From positions 1 through 64,000 of the forward strand of contig NZ_JALDYX010000006.1 of NCBI RefSeq assembly GCF_024267675.1: 64,000 nt of DNA, in the 5' to 3' direction. Position numbers and translations under genes: made by a program. This DNA is from Marinobacterium sedimentorum. GTDB taxonomy: Bacteria > Pseudomonadota > Gammaproteobacteria > Pseudomonadales > Balneatricaceae. Position 1 is the first letter of the stretch; the number at the start of each line of letters is the position of its first letter. The notes below the pieces were generated by a model that was given only the letters and a program-made list of their open reading frames with translations, was not told where the DNA came from and searched no databases. Positions 1 through 7,890 of the stretch are shown one piece after another.

Positions 1-55
1 GAGCGCGACGCTGGCAGCGTCGAGGTCGGGGGTTCGATCCCCCCAGGCTCCACCA
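1..55 (+). tRNA. tRNA-Ala (GGC), 5' end cut by the window edge
   Basis: This is the 3' 55 nt of a tRNA identical over its length to the complete tRNA-Ala at 188-263. The anticodon arm with GGC, the T arm and an encoded CCA end are present. By comparison with the full copy, 21 nt of the acceptor and D-arm side lie outside the window. It heads an Ala-Glu-Ala cluster with 28-nt spacers. Confidence 0.93.
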
Positions 56-83
56 CTTCAAAAGGCGTTTGAAAGTCCTATGC

Positions 84-159
84 GTCCCATTCGTCTAGTG
101 GCCTAGGACACTGCCCTTTCACGGCAGTAACAGGGGTTCGAACCCCCTATGGGACGCCA
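84..159 (+). tRNA. tRNA-Glu (TTC)
   Basis: A complete 76-nt cloverleaf. The acceptor strands GTCCCAT and ATGGGAC pair perfectly, the anticodon loop carries TTC, the T loop is GGTTCGAA-like, and the discriminator G is followed by an encoded CCA. It lies between two copies of tRNA-Ala(GGC), 28 nt from each, and is probably co-transcribed with them. Confidence 0.97.
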
Positions 160-187
160 CTTTCAAGATTTGCGTGAATTGTTTTAT

Positions 188-263
188 GGGGCCTTAGCTC
201 AGCTGGGAGAGCGCGACGCTGGCAGCGTCGAGGTCGGGGGTTCGATCCCCCCAGGCTCCACCA
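188..263 (+). tRNA. tRNA-Ala (GGC)
   Basis: A complete 76-nt tRNA with an encoded CCA end. The anticodon stem CGACG/CGTCG encloses loop CTGGCAG, giving anticodon GGC. The acceptor stem has the G3-U70 wobble pair that is the identity element for alanyl-tRNA synthetase. It is the second copy in the cluster; the first is cut by the window start. Confidence 0.97.
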
Positions 264-583
264 ATTCATGTATGTCAGATCCTGCCTGCTTTGCGTTGTA
301 TTCCTGTTTTTTCGATCTTTGTCTTTTCTGCGCTCGTTATTCGCTATTATCCCCTGTTGCCGTTTATGTGCTCTGTCCGTTGTTGTTGGGCGTTGTTCTG
401 TGGTGTCTGTCTGCAGTTGTTTCTCCTTTGCTTCTTGTCTCCCTTGTTCTGGTAAGTCGCGTTAATCGCTATGATGATGCAGTGTGGCTGGTGCCTCGAT
501 GTGGTGCGCGCCGGTCGAGTTGTGCGTGGCGGCCTGAAAGTGCGGGTTCGTGGCATTAAATAAGTGAGAGGAGTCTGGATTCC
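264..583. other. Gene-free tract after the tRNA cluster, poor in A on the + strand
   Basis: I see no convincing gene. Roughly 280-470 is dominated by T, C and G with very few A residues on the + strand. Short reading frames here give low-complexity Cys/Leu/Ser/Val-rich peptides with no recognisable family. Such unstructured pyrimidine-rich RNA is typical of Rho loading regions, so Rho-dependent termination of the tRNA transcript is plausible. No hairpin-plus-T-run terminator is visible. A GAGAGGAG ribosome-binding site at 566-573 belongs to the next gene. Confidence 0.4.
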
Positions 584-838
584 GTGGCCCTGATTGAGTT
601 TTCAAAGGAAGAAAAGGCGTCCGTTGTACTGCAGATTCAGCGTTATTTTCGGGATGAGCTGGATCAGGACATTGGTCAGTTTGATGCCGAGTTTCTACTG
701 GATTTTTTCTCCGACAAGGTGGGTGCCTATTACTACAATCGCGGTTTGTTCGATGCTCAGGCGGTGCTCAGCGGCAAGCTGGATGATATCGCCGAGGCTA
801 TCAGCGAGATCGAAAAGCCGACGGAGTTTCTGCGTTAG
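584..838 (+). CDS. DUF2164 domain-containing protein
   Basis: An 84-aa soluble protein that starts with GTG 11 nt after a strong GAGAGGAG ribosome-binding site. The sequence matches my memory of the DUF2164 family: an N-terminal helix with FSKEEK, then IQRYFRDEL, and the characteristic FFSDKVGAYYYNRGLFDA core. The family is small, widespread in proteobacteria and has no assigned biochemical role. There is no signal peptide or membrane segment. It stands alone between the tRNA cluster and mtfA, and nothing nearby suggests a function. Length is normal for the family. Confidence 0.8.
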   Translation: MALIEFSKEEKASVVLQIQRYFRDELDQDIGQFDAEFLLDFFSDKVGAYYYNRGLFDAQAVLSGKLDDIAEAISEIEKPTEFLR

Positions 839-885
839 TCAGTGGGGCAGGTGATCGCTGTTGGTGGTCTTGGTCTTGGTCTTGG

Positions 886-1665
886 TTGTGGGTGCTGCTG
901 ATGTGGAGTTTCAGGGCCTGGCGGCGCAGGCGTCTGCTGGCGAAGACGACGCTGCCGCAGGCGCAGTGGCAGGCTGTGGTGGCATCACTCGGGCTCCTGC
1001 GCGGCTTGAGTACGGGTGAGTTGCGGGATCTGCAGCAGCTGGTGCTGTTGTTCCTGGCGGAAAAGTCCCTGGTGGGTGTGCAGGGGCTGGCGCTGAGTGA
1101 TGCCATGCGTTTGCGCATCGCGGCGCAGGCCTGCCTGCCCGTGCTGGCGCTGGGGCTGGATTGGTACCGTGATGTGCAGACTGTGCTGGTCTATCCCGGT
1201 GGATTCATCGCCCGGCATGAATATCAGGATGAGGCTGGCGTGGTGCATGTCGAACGAGCGGCGCTCAGTGGTGAGGCCTGGGAGCGCGGGCCTGTGATCC
1301 TGTCGTGGGAGGCTGTGGCGGCTGAGTCGCCTGCCGGTGTCAATCTGGTGGTTCACGAGTTCGCCCACAAGCTGGATATGCTCAACGGTGCGGCCAATGG
1401 TTTGCCGCCGTTGCATGAGGGTATGTCGGTGCGCCAATGGTCGGCAGATTTCAGTGCGGCCTACGCACGTCTTGTGGCTGAAGCTGAGCGGGGTGGGGTC
1501 ATGCTGCTGGATGCCTATGCGGCGCAAGATCCGGCGGAGTGCTTTGCGGTGCTGAGTGAGGTGTTCTTTGCAGCGCCAGGGTTATTGCAGGGCAGCTATC
1601 CCGAGGTTTACGGGCAGCTGCGTCTGTTCTATCGACAGGATCCGATGGTGCGCCTGGGCTGCTGA
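886..1665 (+). CDS. mtfA: MtfA-type zinc-dependent peptidase (M90 family)
   Basis: A 259-aa protein if translation starts at TTG 886; ATG at 901 (254 aa) is equally plausible because neither site has a clear ribosome-binding sequence. The zinc motif HEFAHKLD is intact, followed by the family block DAYAAQDPAECFAVLSE, whose Glu supplies a further zinc ligand. E. coli MtfA (265 aa) aligns along its whole length, including LPVLALGLDWY and VYPGGF. MtfA is a cytosolic aminopeptidase that binds the glucose repressor Mlc and so affects ptsG expression in enterics. Mlc control is not shown for this organism, so only the peptidase assignment is firm. It converges on yfcL with a 7-nt gap. Confidence 0.85.
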   Translation: MWVLLMWSFRAWRRRRLLAKTTLPQAQWQAVVASLGLLRGLSTGELRDLQQLVLLFLAEKSLVGVQGLALSDAMRLRIAAQACLPVLALGLDWYRDVQTVLVYPGGFIARHEYQDEAGVVHVERAALSGEAWERGPVILSWEAVAAESPAGVNLVVHEFAHKLDMLNGAANGLPPLHEGMSVRQWSADFSAAYARLVAEAERGGVMLLDAYAAQDPAECFAVLSEVFFAAPGLLQGSYPEVYGQLRLFYRQDPMVRLGC

Positions 1666-1672
1666 GGCGGCT

Positions 1673-1948
1673 TCAGGCAGGGCTGCGGGCTTTGTCTGTA
1701 GTTTCGGCCCAGAGTGCGGCGATGCCGGCCTTGTCGGCGTCACTGAGGCGGTCAACGGCGAAGGCGCTTTCCAGGCTCAGGTTAACGCAGTCATCGAGCA
1801 GGTCGCAGTCGGCGGGCTCCGTGCTGGCGGCCAGGCTCAGGTGGCCCAGCAGGTAGCTGCAATAGAACAGGCGGTCGTTGTCGTCGGTGCTCTGTTCCTG
1901 TGTCAGCAGGTAGTTGTGGAGGCTGTCGCTGTAATCAGTGGGGGTCAT
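1673..1948 (-). CDS. yfcL: YfcL family protein
   Basis: A 91-aa acidic protein resembling E. coli YfcL in length and pattern: the HNYLLTQ-like N-terminal helix, then YLLGHLSLA and the SLESAF and WAETTDKA segments. YfcL has no established function. Its ATG overlaps the stop codon of the upstream DUF3108 gene in an ATGA arrangement, so the two genes are almost certainly co-transcribed and translationally coupled. No signal peptide or metal-binding motif is visible. It converges with mtfA, and no hairpin terminator is seen in the 7-nt gap between them. Confidence 0.75.
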   Translation of the reverse strand: MTPTDYSDSLHNYLLTQEQSTDDNDRLFYCSYLLGHLSLAASTEPADCDLLDDCVNLSLESAFAVDRLSDADKAGIAALWAETTDKARSPA

Positions 1949-2664
1949 GGAGACTCTACCTTCTTCAGTAGCAGTTGTGCTTTTTTGCCGTCGCTTTCAA
2001 TCTGGTAAAGCTTGACGATCATGTAATCCAGTTCGGGGGCAAACCAGATGTAGGTTTCGCGCTTGGCGTCTTCGCCGCGGTCGCGCTGTACCTTGATGGC
2101 ATCAAAGGTGCCGGCCGGGGTGTCGACCGATTCGGTGCCCAGGACTTCGAAGTCATATTGCTTGAGGCTGCCGCCATCGGCGACCGGGTAGCTGAGCTTG
2201 GTCTTGCCGCTGGGCAGGTCGAGGCGGATTTGCATCTGGTAGCCGAGCTTGTCGAGGGTGCCGGCGGGGATGTCCATCTGCCAGGGTTTGTTGTCAACGT
2301 CGTTGGTGACCCGGGTGTTGGGCCAGTCGAAGTTGAGGGTGGCGTCACGGCGCTTGCCAAATACCTTGTGGTGGTACTGGTACTCTTGCGGTACGACTTG
2401 CAGCTGTTCAAGGGTGAAGCGGCTGCTTTCCTCGATGCCGGCAATGGCTGCGTCGGCGGTGCTGGTGAGTATCCATTGGCCGTCACTCTGCTGGCGCAGT
2501 TCGCGCACGGCTTCAAGGGTCAGCTCTATGCCAACATCCAGGCGTGATTCGTACAGGGCGCGAAAGGGTTTCAGTTCAGTGGGAGTACTCAGTGCCTGGG
2601 CGCTGATGCTGCTGCCCAGTAGCAGGGTGCAGCACAGGATCTGTCTTATCCGGCGGTACATCAT
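1945..2664 (-). CDS. Exported DUF3108 domain-containing protein
   Basis: A 239-aa precursor starting at ATG 2664, six bases after a GGAG box; a second ATG follows directly. The N-terminus MMYRRIRQILCCTLLLGSSISAQA is a typical Sec signal peptide with cleavage after AQA, so the protein is periplasmic or envelope-associated. The rest is a beta-rich DUF3108 domain with the family blocks FRALYESRL, VFGKRRDATLNFDW, TPAGTFDAIKVQR and ETYIWFAPELDYMIVKL. The function is unknown. A gene of this type commonly sits beside purN-purM in pseudomonads (from memory). It is followed by yfcL with an ATGA overlap. Confidence 0.8.
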   Translation of the reverse strand: MMYRRIRQILCCTLLLGSSISAQALSTPTELKPFRALYESRLDVGIELTLEAVRELRQQSDGQWILTSTADAAIAGIEESSRFTLEQLQVVPQEYQYHHKVFGKRRDATLNFDWPNTRVTNDVDNKPWQMDIPAGTLDKLGYQMQIRLDLPSGKTKLSYPVADGGSLKQYDFEVLGTESVDTPAGTFDAIKVQRDRGEDAKRETYIWFAPELDYMIVKLYQIESDGKKAQLLLKKVESP

Positions 2665-2765
2665 TGGAACTCCGTATGGAATGCGCAGCACGGTGGCTGG
2701 TGGTCAGAGGTTTAATCTGCCCGGCGCCAGCTCAGGGCGGTGCGCCGGGTGGTTAAGCTCTGAAT

Positions 2766-3407
2766 TTATACGCGCTGTCCGCTTGCCGGTAACTGAATGC
2801 CATCCAGTGTCACGCCTGTGGTTCCAAGTGTCAGGCGCTCGGCGCAGAACCACTCGACCGCCAGTGGGTAGATCTCGTGCTCGCGTAGCTGGACCTGCTG
2901 TTGCAGGCTTTCGATACTGGTGTCGGTCGCGATGGGTACCGCTGCCTGCAGAATCAGCGGGCCGCCGTCGAGTTCCGGGGTGACGAAATGTACGGTACAG
3001 CCGTGTTCGCTGTCGCCGGCCTCGATCGCATGCTGATGTGTGTGCAGGCCCTTGTATTTGGGCAGCAGCGACGGGTGGATGTTGAACATCCGGCCCAGGT
3101 AGTGGCGTACGAAGTCGGCGGTGAGGATGCGCATAAAGCCTGCCAGTACGATCAGGTCGGGTTCCTGGCGGTCGATCAGTTCCTGCAGTGCGCCGTCAAA
3201 CGCCTCGCGGGAATCGTACTGGGTGTGATCGAGCAGCAGGGCATCGATGCCAGCGTCGCGCGCGCGCTCCAGGCCGCGTACGTCGGGCTTGTTGCTGATT
3301 GCAGCGACGATGCGCCCATTGATGCGACCCGACTGGGTCGCATCAATGAGTGCCTGCAGATTACTGCCGCTGCCGGAAAGCAGTACCACAATCCGCTTTT
3401 GTGTCAC
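2766..3407 (-). CDS. purN: Phosphoribosylglycinamide formyltransferase
   Basis: PurN (213 aa) transfers the formyl group from 10-formyl-tetrahydrofolate to GAR, the third step of de novo purine synthesis. The N-terminus has the GAR-binding SGSGSNLQALID loop. The folate site carries AGFMRILTADFV, and the catalytic block NIHPSLLPKYKGLHTHQHAIEAGDSEHGCTV contributes the Asn-His-Asp triad (N and H in NIHPS, D in the later ELDGGP). Length is normal. It starts 2 nt after the purM stop, so purM-purN form one operon with the order usual in gammaproteobacteria. Confidence 0.97.
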   Translation of the reverse strand: MTQKRIVVLLSGSGSNLQALIDATQSGRINGRIVAAISNKPDVRGLERARDAGIDALLLDHTQYDSREAFDGALQELIDRQEPDLIVLAGFMRILTADFVRHYLGRMFNIHPSLLPKYKGLHTHQHAIEAGDSEHGCTVHFVTPELDGGPLILQAAVPIATDTSIESLQQQVQLREHEIYPLAVEWFCAERLTLGTTGVTLDGIQLPASGQRV

Positions 3408-3409
3408 GC

Positions 3410-4468
3410 TCAGGCCTCCGCGCTGCGCAGTTCGACCTGCTCCTCGCCATCCTGCGCGGCTTCAATCTGGCCGATAACCCAGGCCTGTTCGCCGGCGGCG
3501 GTCAGCAGTGCCAGGGCGCTGTCGGTGTCGGATGCCGGTACGGCGATAACCATGCCGACGCCGCAGTTGAAGGTGCGGTACATTTCGCGCGCATCAACAT
3601 TGCCATTGTTCTGCAGCCACTGGAATACGGGCGGCAGTTCCCAGGAGGACGTGTTGATCACGGCCTTGCTCGACTTGGGCAGTACGCGGGGGATGTTCTC
3701 CAGCAGGCCGCCGCCGGTGATGTGGGACAGGGCGTTGACCTGGCTGTCCTTGATCAGCTGCAGTACGGACTTGACGTAGATGCGGGTCGGCGCCATCAGG
3801 GCGTCCGCCAGGGTGCTGTCACCCATGGGCTGGTCGAGGTCGGCGTTGCTGACTTCAATGATCTTGCGGATCAGCGAATAGCCATTGGAGTGAGGGCCCG
3901 AGGAGCCCAGTGCGATCAGGCTGTCGCCGGCCTGCACACGGCTGCTGTCAATAATGTCGGCTTTTTCGACCACACCGACGCAAAAGCCGGCCAGGTCGTA
4001 GTCTTCGCCTTCGTACATGCCCGGCATTTCGGCCGTTTCACCGCCAACCAGTGCCGCACCTGCCAGTTCGCAACCACGGCCAATGCCGGTAACCACGTCG
4101 GCGGCGGTGTCGATGTTGAGCTTGCCGGTAGCGTAGTAGTCGAGGAAGAACAGCGGTTCGGCGCCGGCGACAATCAGGTCGTTGACGCACATGGCGACCA
4201 GGTCGATGCCGATGGTGTCATGCTTTTTCAGATCCATGGCCAGGCGCAGTTTGGTGCCGACCCCATCGGTTCCGGATACGAGCACAGGCTGGCGATATCC
4301 GGCCGGGATTTCGCACAGGGCGCCGAAGCCGCCGAGTCCGCCCATGACTTCAGGGCGCGCGGTGCGTTTGGCGACGCCCTTGATGCGCTCGATCAGGGCG
4401 TTACCCGCGTCGATATCGACACCAGCGTCTTTATAGCTCAGTGATGTTTTGTCGGATGCGGTAGACAT
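3410..4468 (-). CDS. purM: Phosphoribosylformylglycinamidine cyclo-ligase
   Basis: PurM (352 aa) is the AIR synthetase, which closes the imidazole ring of FGAM using ATP in the fifth step of purine synthesis. Diagnostic segments are the glycine-rich [10 protein letters not shown], the nucleotide-binding [13 protein letters not shown], the dimer-interface block [27 protein letters not shown], and [11 protein letters not shown]. It is the first gene of purM-purN and faces the DUF2066 gene across a 150-nt divergent promoter region. ATG 4468 fits the family start, [22 protein letters not shown]. It acts in the cytoplasm as a dimer. Confidence 0.97.
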   Translation of the reverse strand: MSTASDKTSLSYKDAGVDIDAGNALIERIKGVAKRTARPEVMGGLGGFGALCEIPAGYRQPVLVSGTDGVGTKLRLAMDLKKHDTIGIDLVAMCVNDLIVAGAEPLFFLDYYATGKLNIDTAADVVTGIGRGCELAGAALVGGETAEMPGMYEGEDYDLAGFCVGVVEKADIIDSSRVQAGDSLIALGSSGPHSNGYSLIRKIIEVSNADLDQPMGDSTLADALMAPTRIYVKSVLQLIKDSQVNALSHITGGGLLENIPRVLPKSSKAVINTSSWELPPVFQWLQNNGNVDAREMYRTFNCGVGMVIAVPASDTDSALALLTAAGEQAWVIGQIEAAQDGEEQVELRSAEA

Positions 4469-4618
4469 GAATCAGATAACCTTTCAGCAACGAGGGTTGG
4501 CGGCAAAAAAATGAAGGCGGCATTCTATCAGGTTGCGCGTGGGGCGGCTATTGTGTGTTAGAGTTTAAGCGTCTTTTACCTCGCTGTTTGCCGGTTTTAT
4601 CGTAGTTTGGAATACCTC

Positions 4619-5671
4619 ATGTTTATCAAATACTTGCGTCAGGTTTTCGCCTGTGTCGCGCTGCTGTGGGTGATCTCTGCCGGTGCCGTTACTGTGCCGG
4701 GGCTGTACAGCGCGGAAATAAATGTTGCCAGCGCAGGGGCAGGGCCTGATGCGCAACAGATTGCCGAAGGTCTGGCGCAGGTGCTGATCAAACTTAGTGG
4801 CACTACTGAAGTTGCGGCGCGGCCAGGCTATGGCGCGGTGCTGGCCCAGGCGCAGGGTTTGCTAAGCGAATATGCCTATCGCAATTCGGCTGATGGTGAT
4901 CACTGGCTGCAGCTGCACTACGATCCGGCGCAGCTTGATGAGCTGATGCAGGACGCGGGCATTCGCGGTCCCGGCCCGCAGCGTCCGGCGCTGCTGTTGT
5001 GGCTGGTGGTCAAGCCGGCTGGTGTTGCCGAAGACTATATCGCGACGGATCATCCGGCTCTGCAGGCGCTGGTTCAGCAGGCGCAGCGGCGTGGCCTGGC
5101 GTTGCAGTTGCCGCTGCTGGATCTGCAGGACTTGCAGCAGCTGCCGCCGGAGCTGCTCTGGCAGCAGGCCTCGGATGCGGTGCGCCGCGCCTCGCAGCGC
5201 TATGCTCCCGATGCGGTACTGGCGGGTCGGTTATGGTACGAAGGCGGCTTCTGGTTCAGTCAATTCGAGTTTGGCGGTGAGCGGCGTGAGATGCTGCGCA
5301 TTACGCCTGCCGGCGATCTGGATGAGCAAATGACGGACGTTGTCGATACGGTGGCGGATTCTTTGCTGCGGCTGCCCGAGGCTGCGCCGCTGGATTATCG
5401 GCCGCAGGGGCTGGTGTTGCAGGTGGAAGGGGTCAGCGGTCAGGCAGATTATCTCGCCCTGGTTGAGCGTTTGCGTGCAAGCGAAGGGGTCACGGCGGTT
5501 TTTCCGGAGCTCCTGTCCCAGGGGCGTCTGCGCCTGCGTCTGCAGCTTGATACCAGCGTGGAGCAGTTGCAGGAAACGCTGCGACTGGATAATCGGCTGG
5601 TACCGGTGGGTAAAATCGATGGCATTTATATGCCGGACACAGGTCTGCTGCAGTATCGTTGGCAGAACTGA
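4619..5671 (+). CDS. Exported DUF2066 domain-containing protein
   Basis: A 350-aa precursor. I place the start at ATG 4619, which gives a clean signal peptide (MFIKYLRQVFACVALLWVIS, cleavage near AGA); an in-frame TTG at 4607 is possible. The mature part matches DUF2066: GLYSAEINVAS, a helix with GLAQVLIKLSGT, and QLHYDPAQLDELMQDAGI, features of a periplasmic protein with a lipoprotein-like fold. Its role is unknown. It is transcribed away from purM and is followed after 24 nt by the AI-2E/PerM-type gene and hda, the arrangement I recall from pseudomonads. Confidence 0.8.
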   Translation: MFIKYLRQVFACVALLWVISAGAVTVPGLYSAEINVASAGAGPDAQQIAEGLAQVLIKLSGTTEVAARPGYGAVLAQAQGLLSEYAYRNSADGDHWLQLHYDPAQLDELMQDAGIRGPGPQRPALLLWLVVKPAGVAEDYIATDHPALQALVQQAQRRGLALQLPLLDLQDLQQLPPELLWQQASDAVRRASQRYAPDAVLAGRLWYEGGFWFSQFEFGGERREMLRITPAGDLDEQMTDVVDTVADSLLRLPEAAPLDYRPQGLVLQVEGVSGQADYLALVERLRASEGVTAVFPELLSQGRLRLRLQLDTSVEQLQETLRLDNRLVPVGKIDGIYMPDTGLLQYRWQN

Positions 5672-5695
5672 GAGCATGGATAGGGAATGCATCGC

Positions 5696-6793
5696 ATGAC
5701 GGAATCGCAACGCTGGTTTTTACTGATCATCACCCTGATCATGGGGGCGCTGGTGTATGTGCTGGCGCCTATACTGGCGCCTTTCCTGGTGGGTGCCCTG
5801 CTGGCCTATCTGTTCGATCCGGTGGCGGATCGGCTTGAGGCGGCGAAGTTTGGCCGTACCGGTGCCGTGGTGACAGTGTTCCTGTTCATGACGGCCCTGC
5901 TGGCGCTGACGGTGCTGTTGCTGCTGCCGCAACTGGGTCGCCAGATTCAGGTGCTGCTGGAGCGGGTCCCCATGATTATTGACCTGATCGAGCAGCGCCT
6001 GGTGCCGCTGCTGGAGTCGACGCTGGGAATGGATCTGGCGGCCATGGATCTGGGCATGCTGAAATCCATGCTGGCGGGCAACTGGCAGCAGACCGGCAAC
6101 CTGATGGCGCAGCTGGCCGGCGGCATTACCCGTTCAGGCCTGGCGGTGCTGGCCTGGATCGCCAATCTGGTGCTGATACCGGTCGTACTGTTTTATCTGC
6201 TGCGGGACTGGGATCTGATGATGGCACGGATTCGCATGCTGCTGCCGCGCTACCTGGAGCCCAGGGTCGCGCTCTGGGCCAATGAGTGCGATGAGGTTCT
6301 CGGTGCCTTTATAAAGGGGCAACTGCTGGTCATGCTGGCACTGGGCATCATTTATGCTGTCGGTCTGTGGCTGGTAGGGCTTGATATTGCGCTGTTGATT
6401 GGTATGCTGGCCGGCCTCGCCAGTATCGTGCCCTATATGGGGTTCATTATCGGCATCCTTGTTGCGGGTATTGCAGCCTTTATACAGTTTCAGGATCCGA
6501 TGGTGCTGATCTGGGTGGGTGCGGTGTTCGCAGTCGGGCAGGCACTGGAAGGCATGCTGCTGACACCATTGCTGGTGGGGGACCGGATAGGACTGCACCC
6601 TGTGGCCGTGATCTTCGCGATCATGGCGGGCGGACAGCTGTTCGGGTTCGTCGGCGTATTGCTGGCGCTGCCGGTTGCGGCGGTGATCATGGTGCTGTTG
6701 CGCCATTTGCACCAGGGTTACAAGAGCAGCACGCTGTATGGGTCGGCGCAGGTTGCCGAAGTGGAATTGCTGAATACAGAAGCGGATGAATAA
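5696..6793 (+). CDS. AI-2E/PerM family membrane transporter
   Basis: A 365-aa polytopic inner-membrane protein of the UPF0118 (AI-2E family transporter) group. I chose ATG 5696 because TAGGGA lies about 10 bases upstream; ATG 5687 is also in frame. Hydrophobic segments occur near the N-terminus (LLIITLIMGALVYVLAPILAPFLVGALLAYL), around residue 60, and in the C-terminal half. The family loop VLGAFIKGQLLVMLALGIIY and the IVPYMGFIIGI motif are present. Members have been linked to autoinducer-2 export or Na+/H+ transport; the substrate here is unknown. Its 3' end overlaps hda by 8 nt, so the two are co-translated. Confidence 0.85.
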   Translation: MTESQRWFLLIITLIMGALVYVLAPILAPFLVGALLAYLFDPVADRLEAAKFGRTGAVVTVFLFMTALLALTVLLLLPQLGRQIQVLLERVPMIIDLIEQRLVPLLESTLGMDLAAMDLGMLKSMLAGNWQQTGNLMAQLAGGITRSGLAVLAWIANLVLIPVVLFYLLRDWDLMMARIRMLLPRYLEPRVALWANECDEVLGAFIKGQLLVMLALGIIYAVGLWLVGLDIALLIGMLAGLASIVPYMGFIIGILVAGIAAFIQFQDPMVLIWVGAVFAVGQALEGMLLTPLLVGDRIGLHPVAVIFAIMAGGQLFGFVGVLLALPVAAVIMVLLRHLHQGYKSSTLYGSAQVAEVELLNTEADE

Positions 6794-7490
6794 CACGGCA
6801 CCTTTCCAACTCCCGCTAGGCGTATCGCTGCGGGATGATGCGCGTTTTGAGAATTATCTGACCGGCGCCAATGGCCTGGCTCGCGCAATGTTGCAGCAGG
6901 CTGCCGAAGGTGAAGGTGAGCTGTTGCTCTACCTCTGGGGGATACCAGGGGTTGGCTGTACCCATTTGTTGCAGGCCGCCTGCCACGCCAGTGAGCCCGC
7001 GCGCCGCACGGCGGTTTATCTGCCGTTGCAGGAATTGCTGCACCTGGGTCCCGGTATTCTGGATGGCATGGAACACCTGGATCTGGTGTGCATCGACAGT
7101 GTGCAGCTGGTGGCGGGCAATAAACAGTGGGAAGAAGGGTTGTTTCACTTCTTTAACCGCATCCGTGCACAGAATAATCGTCTGGTGGTGGCGGCCAGCA
7201 GTGCTCCGCGTCAGCTGGGCATCAAGCTGCCGGATCTGGCGTCGCGCCTGAGCTGGGGCATGGTGTTTCAGCTGCATGCCCTGCCGGATGAAGACAAGGA
7301 GCGCGCCCTGCAGTTACGTGCCCAGGCCCGTGGCTTCCAGCTATCCGGTGAAGTGGTGCGCTACCTGATTCATCATGCCAGTCGCGACATGGGGGACCTC
7401 TTCGGTCTGCTCGACCGGCTGGATCAGGCATCCCTGAGCGCCAAGCGCAAGATTACCATTCCCTTTATCAAGCAGGAGATGGGCTGGTAG
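6786..7490 (+). CDS. hda: DnaA regulatory inactivator Hda
   Basis: Hda (234 aa) binds the DNA sliding clamp and stimulates ATP hydrolysis by DnaA, which prevents re-initiation. The N-terminal clamp-binding motif is visible as FQLPLGVSLRDD. The AAA+ core follows, with LVCIDSVQLV (Walker B) and LASRLSWGM, and a C-terminal lid with LDRLDQASL. The Walker A loop reads GIPGVGCTHLLQ and lacks the usual Lys; Hda proteins commonly have a divergent P-loop, so this is not a defect. It overlaps the upstream transporter gene by 8 nt and is followed by a hairpin terminator at 7519. Confidence 0.93.
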   Translation: MNNTAPFQLPLGVSLRDDARFENYLTGANGLARAMLQQAAEGEGELLLYLWGIPGVGCTHLLQAACHASEPARRTAVYLPLQELLHLGPGILDGMEHLDLVCIDSVQLVAGNKQWEEGLFHFFNRIRAQNNRLVVAASSAPRQLGIKLPDLASRLSWGMVFQLHALPDEDKERALQLRAQARGFQLSGEVVRYLIHHASRDMGDLFGLLDRLDQASLSAKRKITIPFIKQEMGW

Positions 7491-7518
7491 CACCGGCTCG
7501 CTTCCTGCCTTGTGTCTT

Positions 7519-7536
7519 GCCCCCGCGGGGGCTTTT
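7519..7536 (+). terminator. Intrinsic terminator after hda
   Basis: A perfect 14-bp GC palindrome (GCCCC stem, CGCG loop, GGGGC) followed by TTTT, 29 nt after the hda stop codon. Confidence 0.75.
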
Positions 7537-7654
7537 CTGCATCATCCCTATGCTGTCGGACAGCCGTTTCCATTGCAGGCATTGCGCTGTCAATGCGCTG
7601 GGTGCGCGCTGTTGGCTATGAAACATCTGAAACCAGAACCTGGTGGGAAACAAC

Positions 7655-7870
7655 ATGTTAGACGAGCGGACAATGCGGGATTTCGGCGCCCGGGATGAAG
7701 ACGAGCAGCAGGCATTTCTGACTCAGACCTGGTGCGACAATTGTCAGCAGGCCAATCTTGGCATGCATACAGTGATCGAGTACGAACTCAAGGGTGTGCT
7801 GTTTATCGAGGGCAAGTGTGCTGGCTGTGGTGAGCCGGTACTGACTGAGCTTACGGATGATGACTTCTGA
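7655..7870 (+). CDS. Small zinc-ribbon-like hypothetical protein
   Basis: A 71-aa acidic protein. I chose ATG 7655 because GGGA lies 7 nt upstream; GTG 7643 would add four residues. It has two CxxC pairs 34 residues apart, CDNC and CAGC, a typical arrangement for binding one zinc ion. I do not recognise the family. The C-terminus is acidic (LTELTDDDF). It lies after the hda terminator and 20 nt before tcdA in the same direction, so the two may be co-transcribed. There is no signal peptide. Confidence 0.65.
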   Translation: MLDERTMRDFGARDEDEQQAFLTQTWCDNCQQANLGMHTVIEYELKGVLFIEGKCAGCGEPVLTELTDDDF

Positions 7871-7890
7871 GCAGCAGGGTTGGATAAACG

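Noticed and set aside
149..559. A 136-codon open frame starting inside tRNA-Glu and running across tRNA-Ala
   Set aside because: It overlaps two tRNA genes and the remainder is low-complexity Leu/Val/Cys/Ser sequence with no ribosome-binding site.
3350..4444. A 364-codon antisense frame opposite purM
   Set aside because: It is a GC-skew shadow; purM is complete and canonical on the other strand.
6786..7490. Hda with a broken Walker A (no Lys) as a pseudogene
   Set aside because: Hda proteins commonly have a divergent P-loop; length, clamp motif and other AAA+ motifs are intact.
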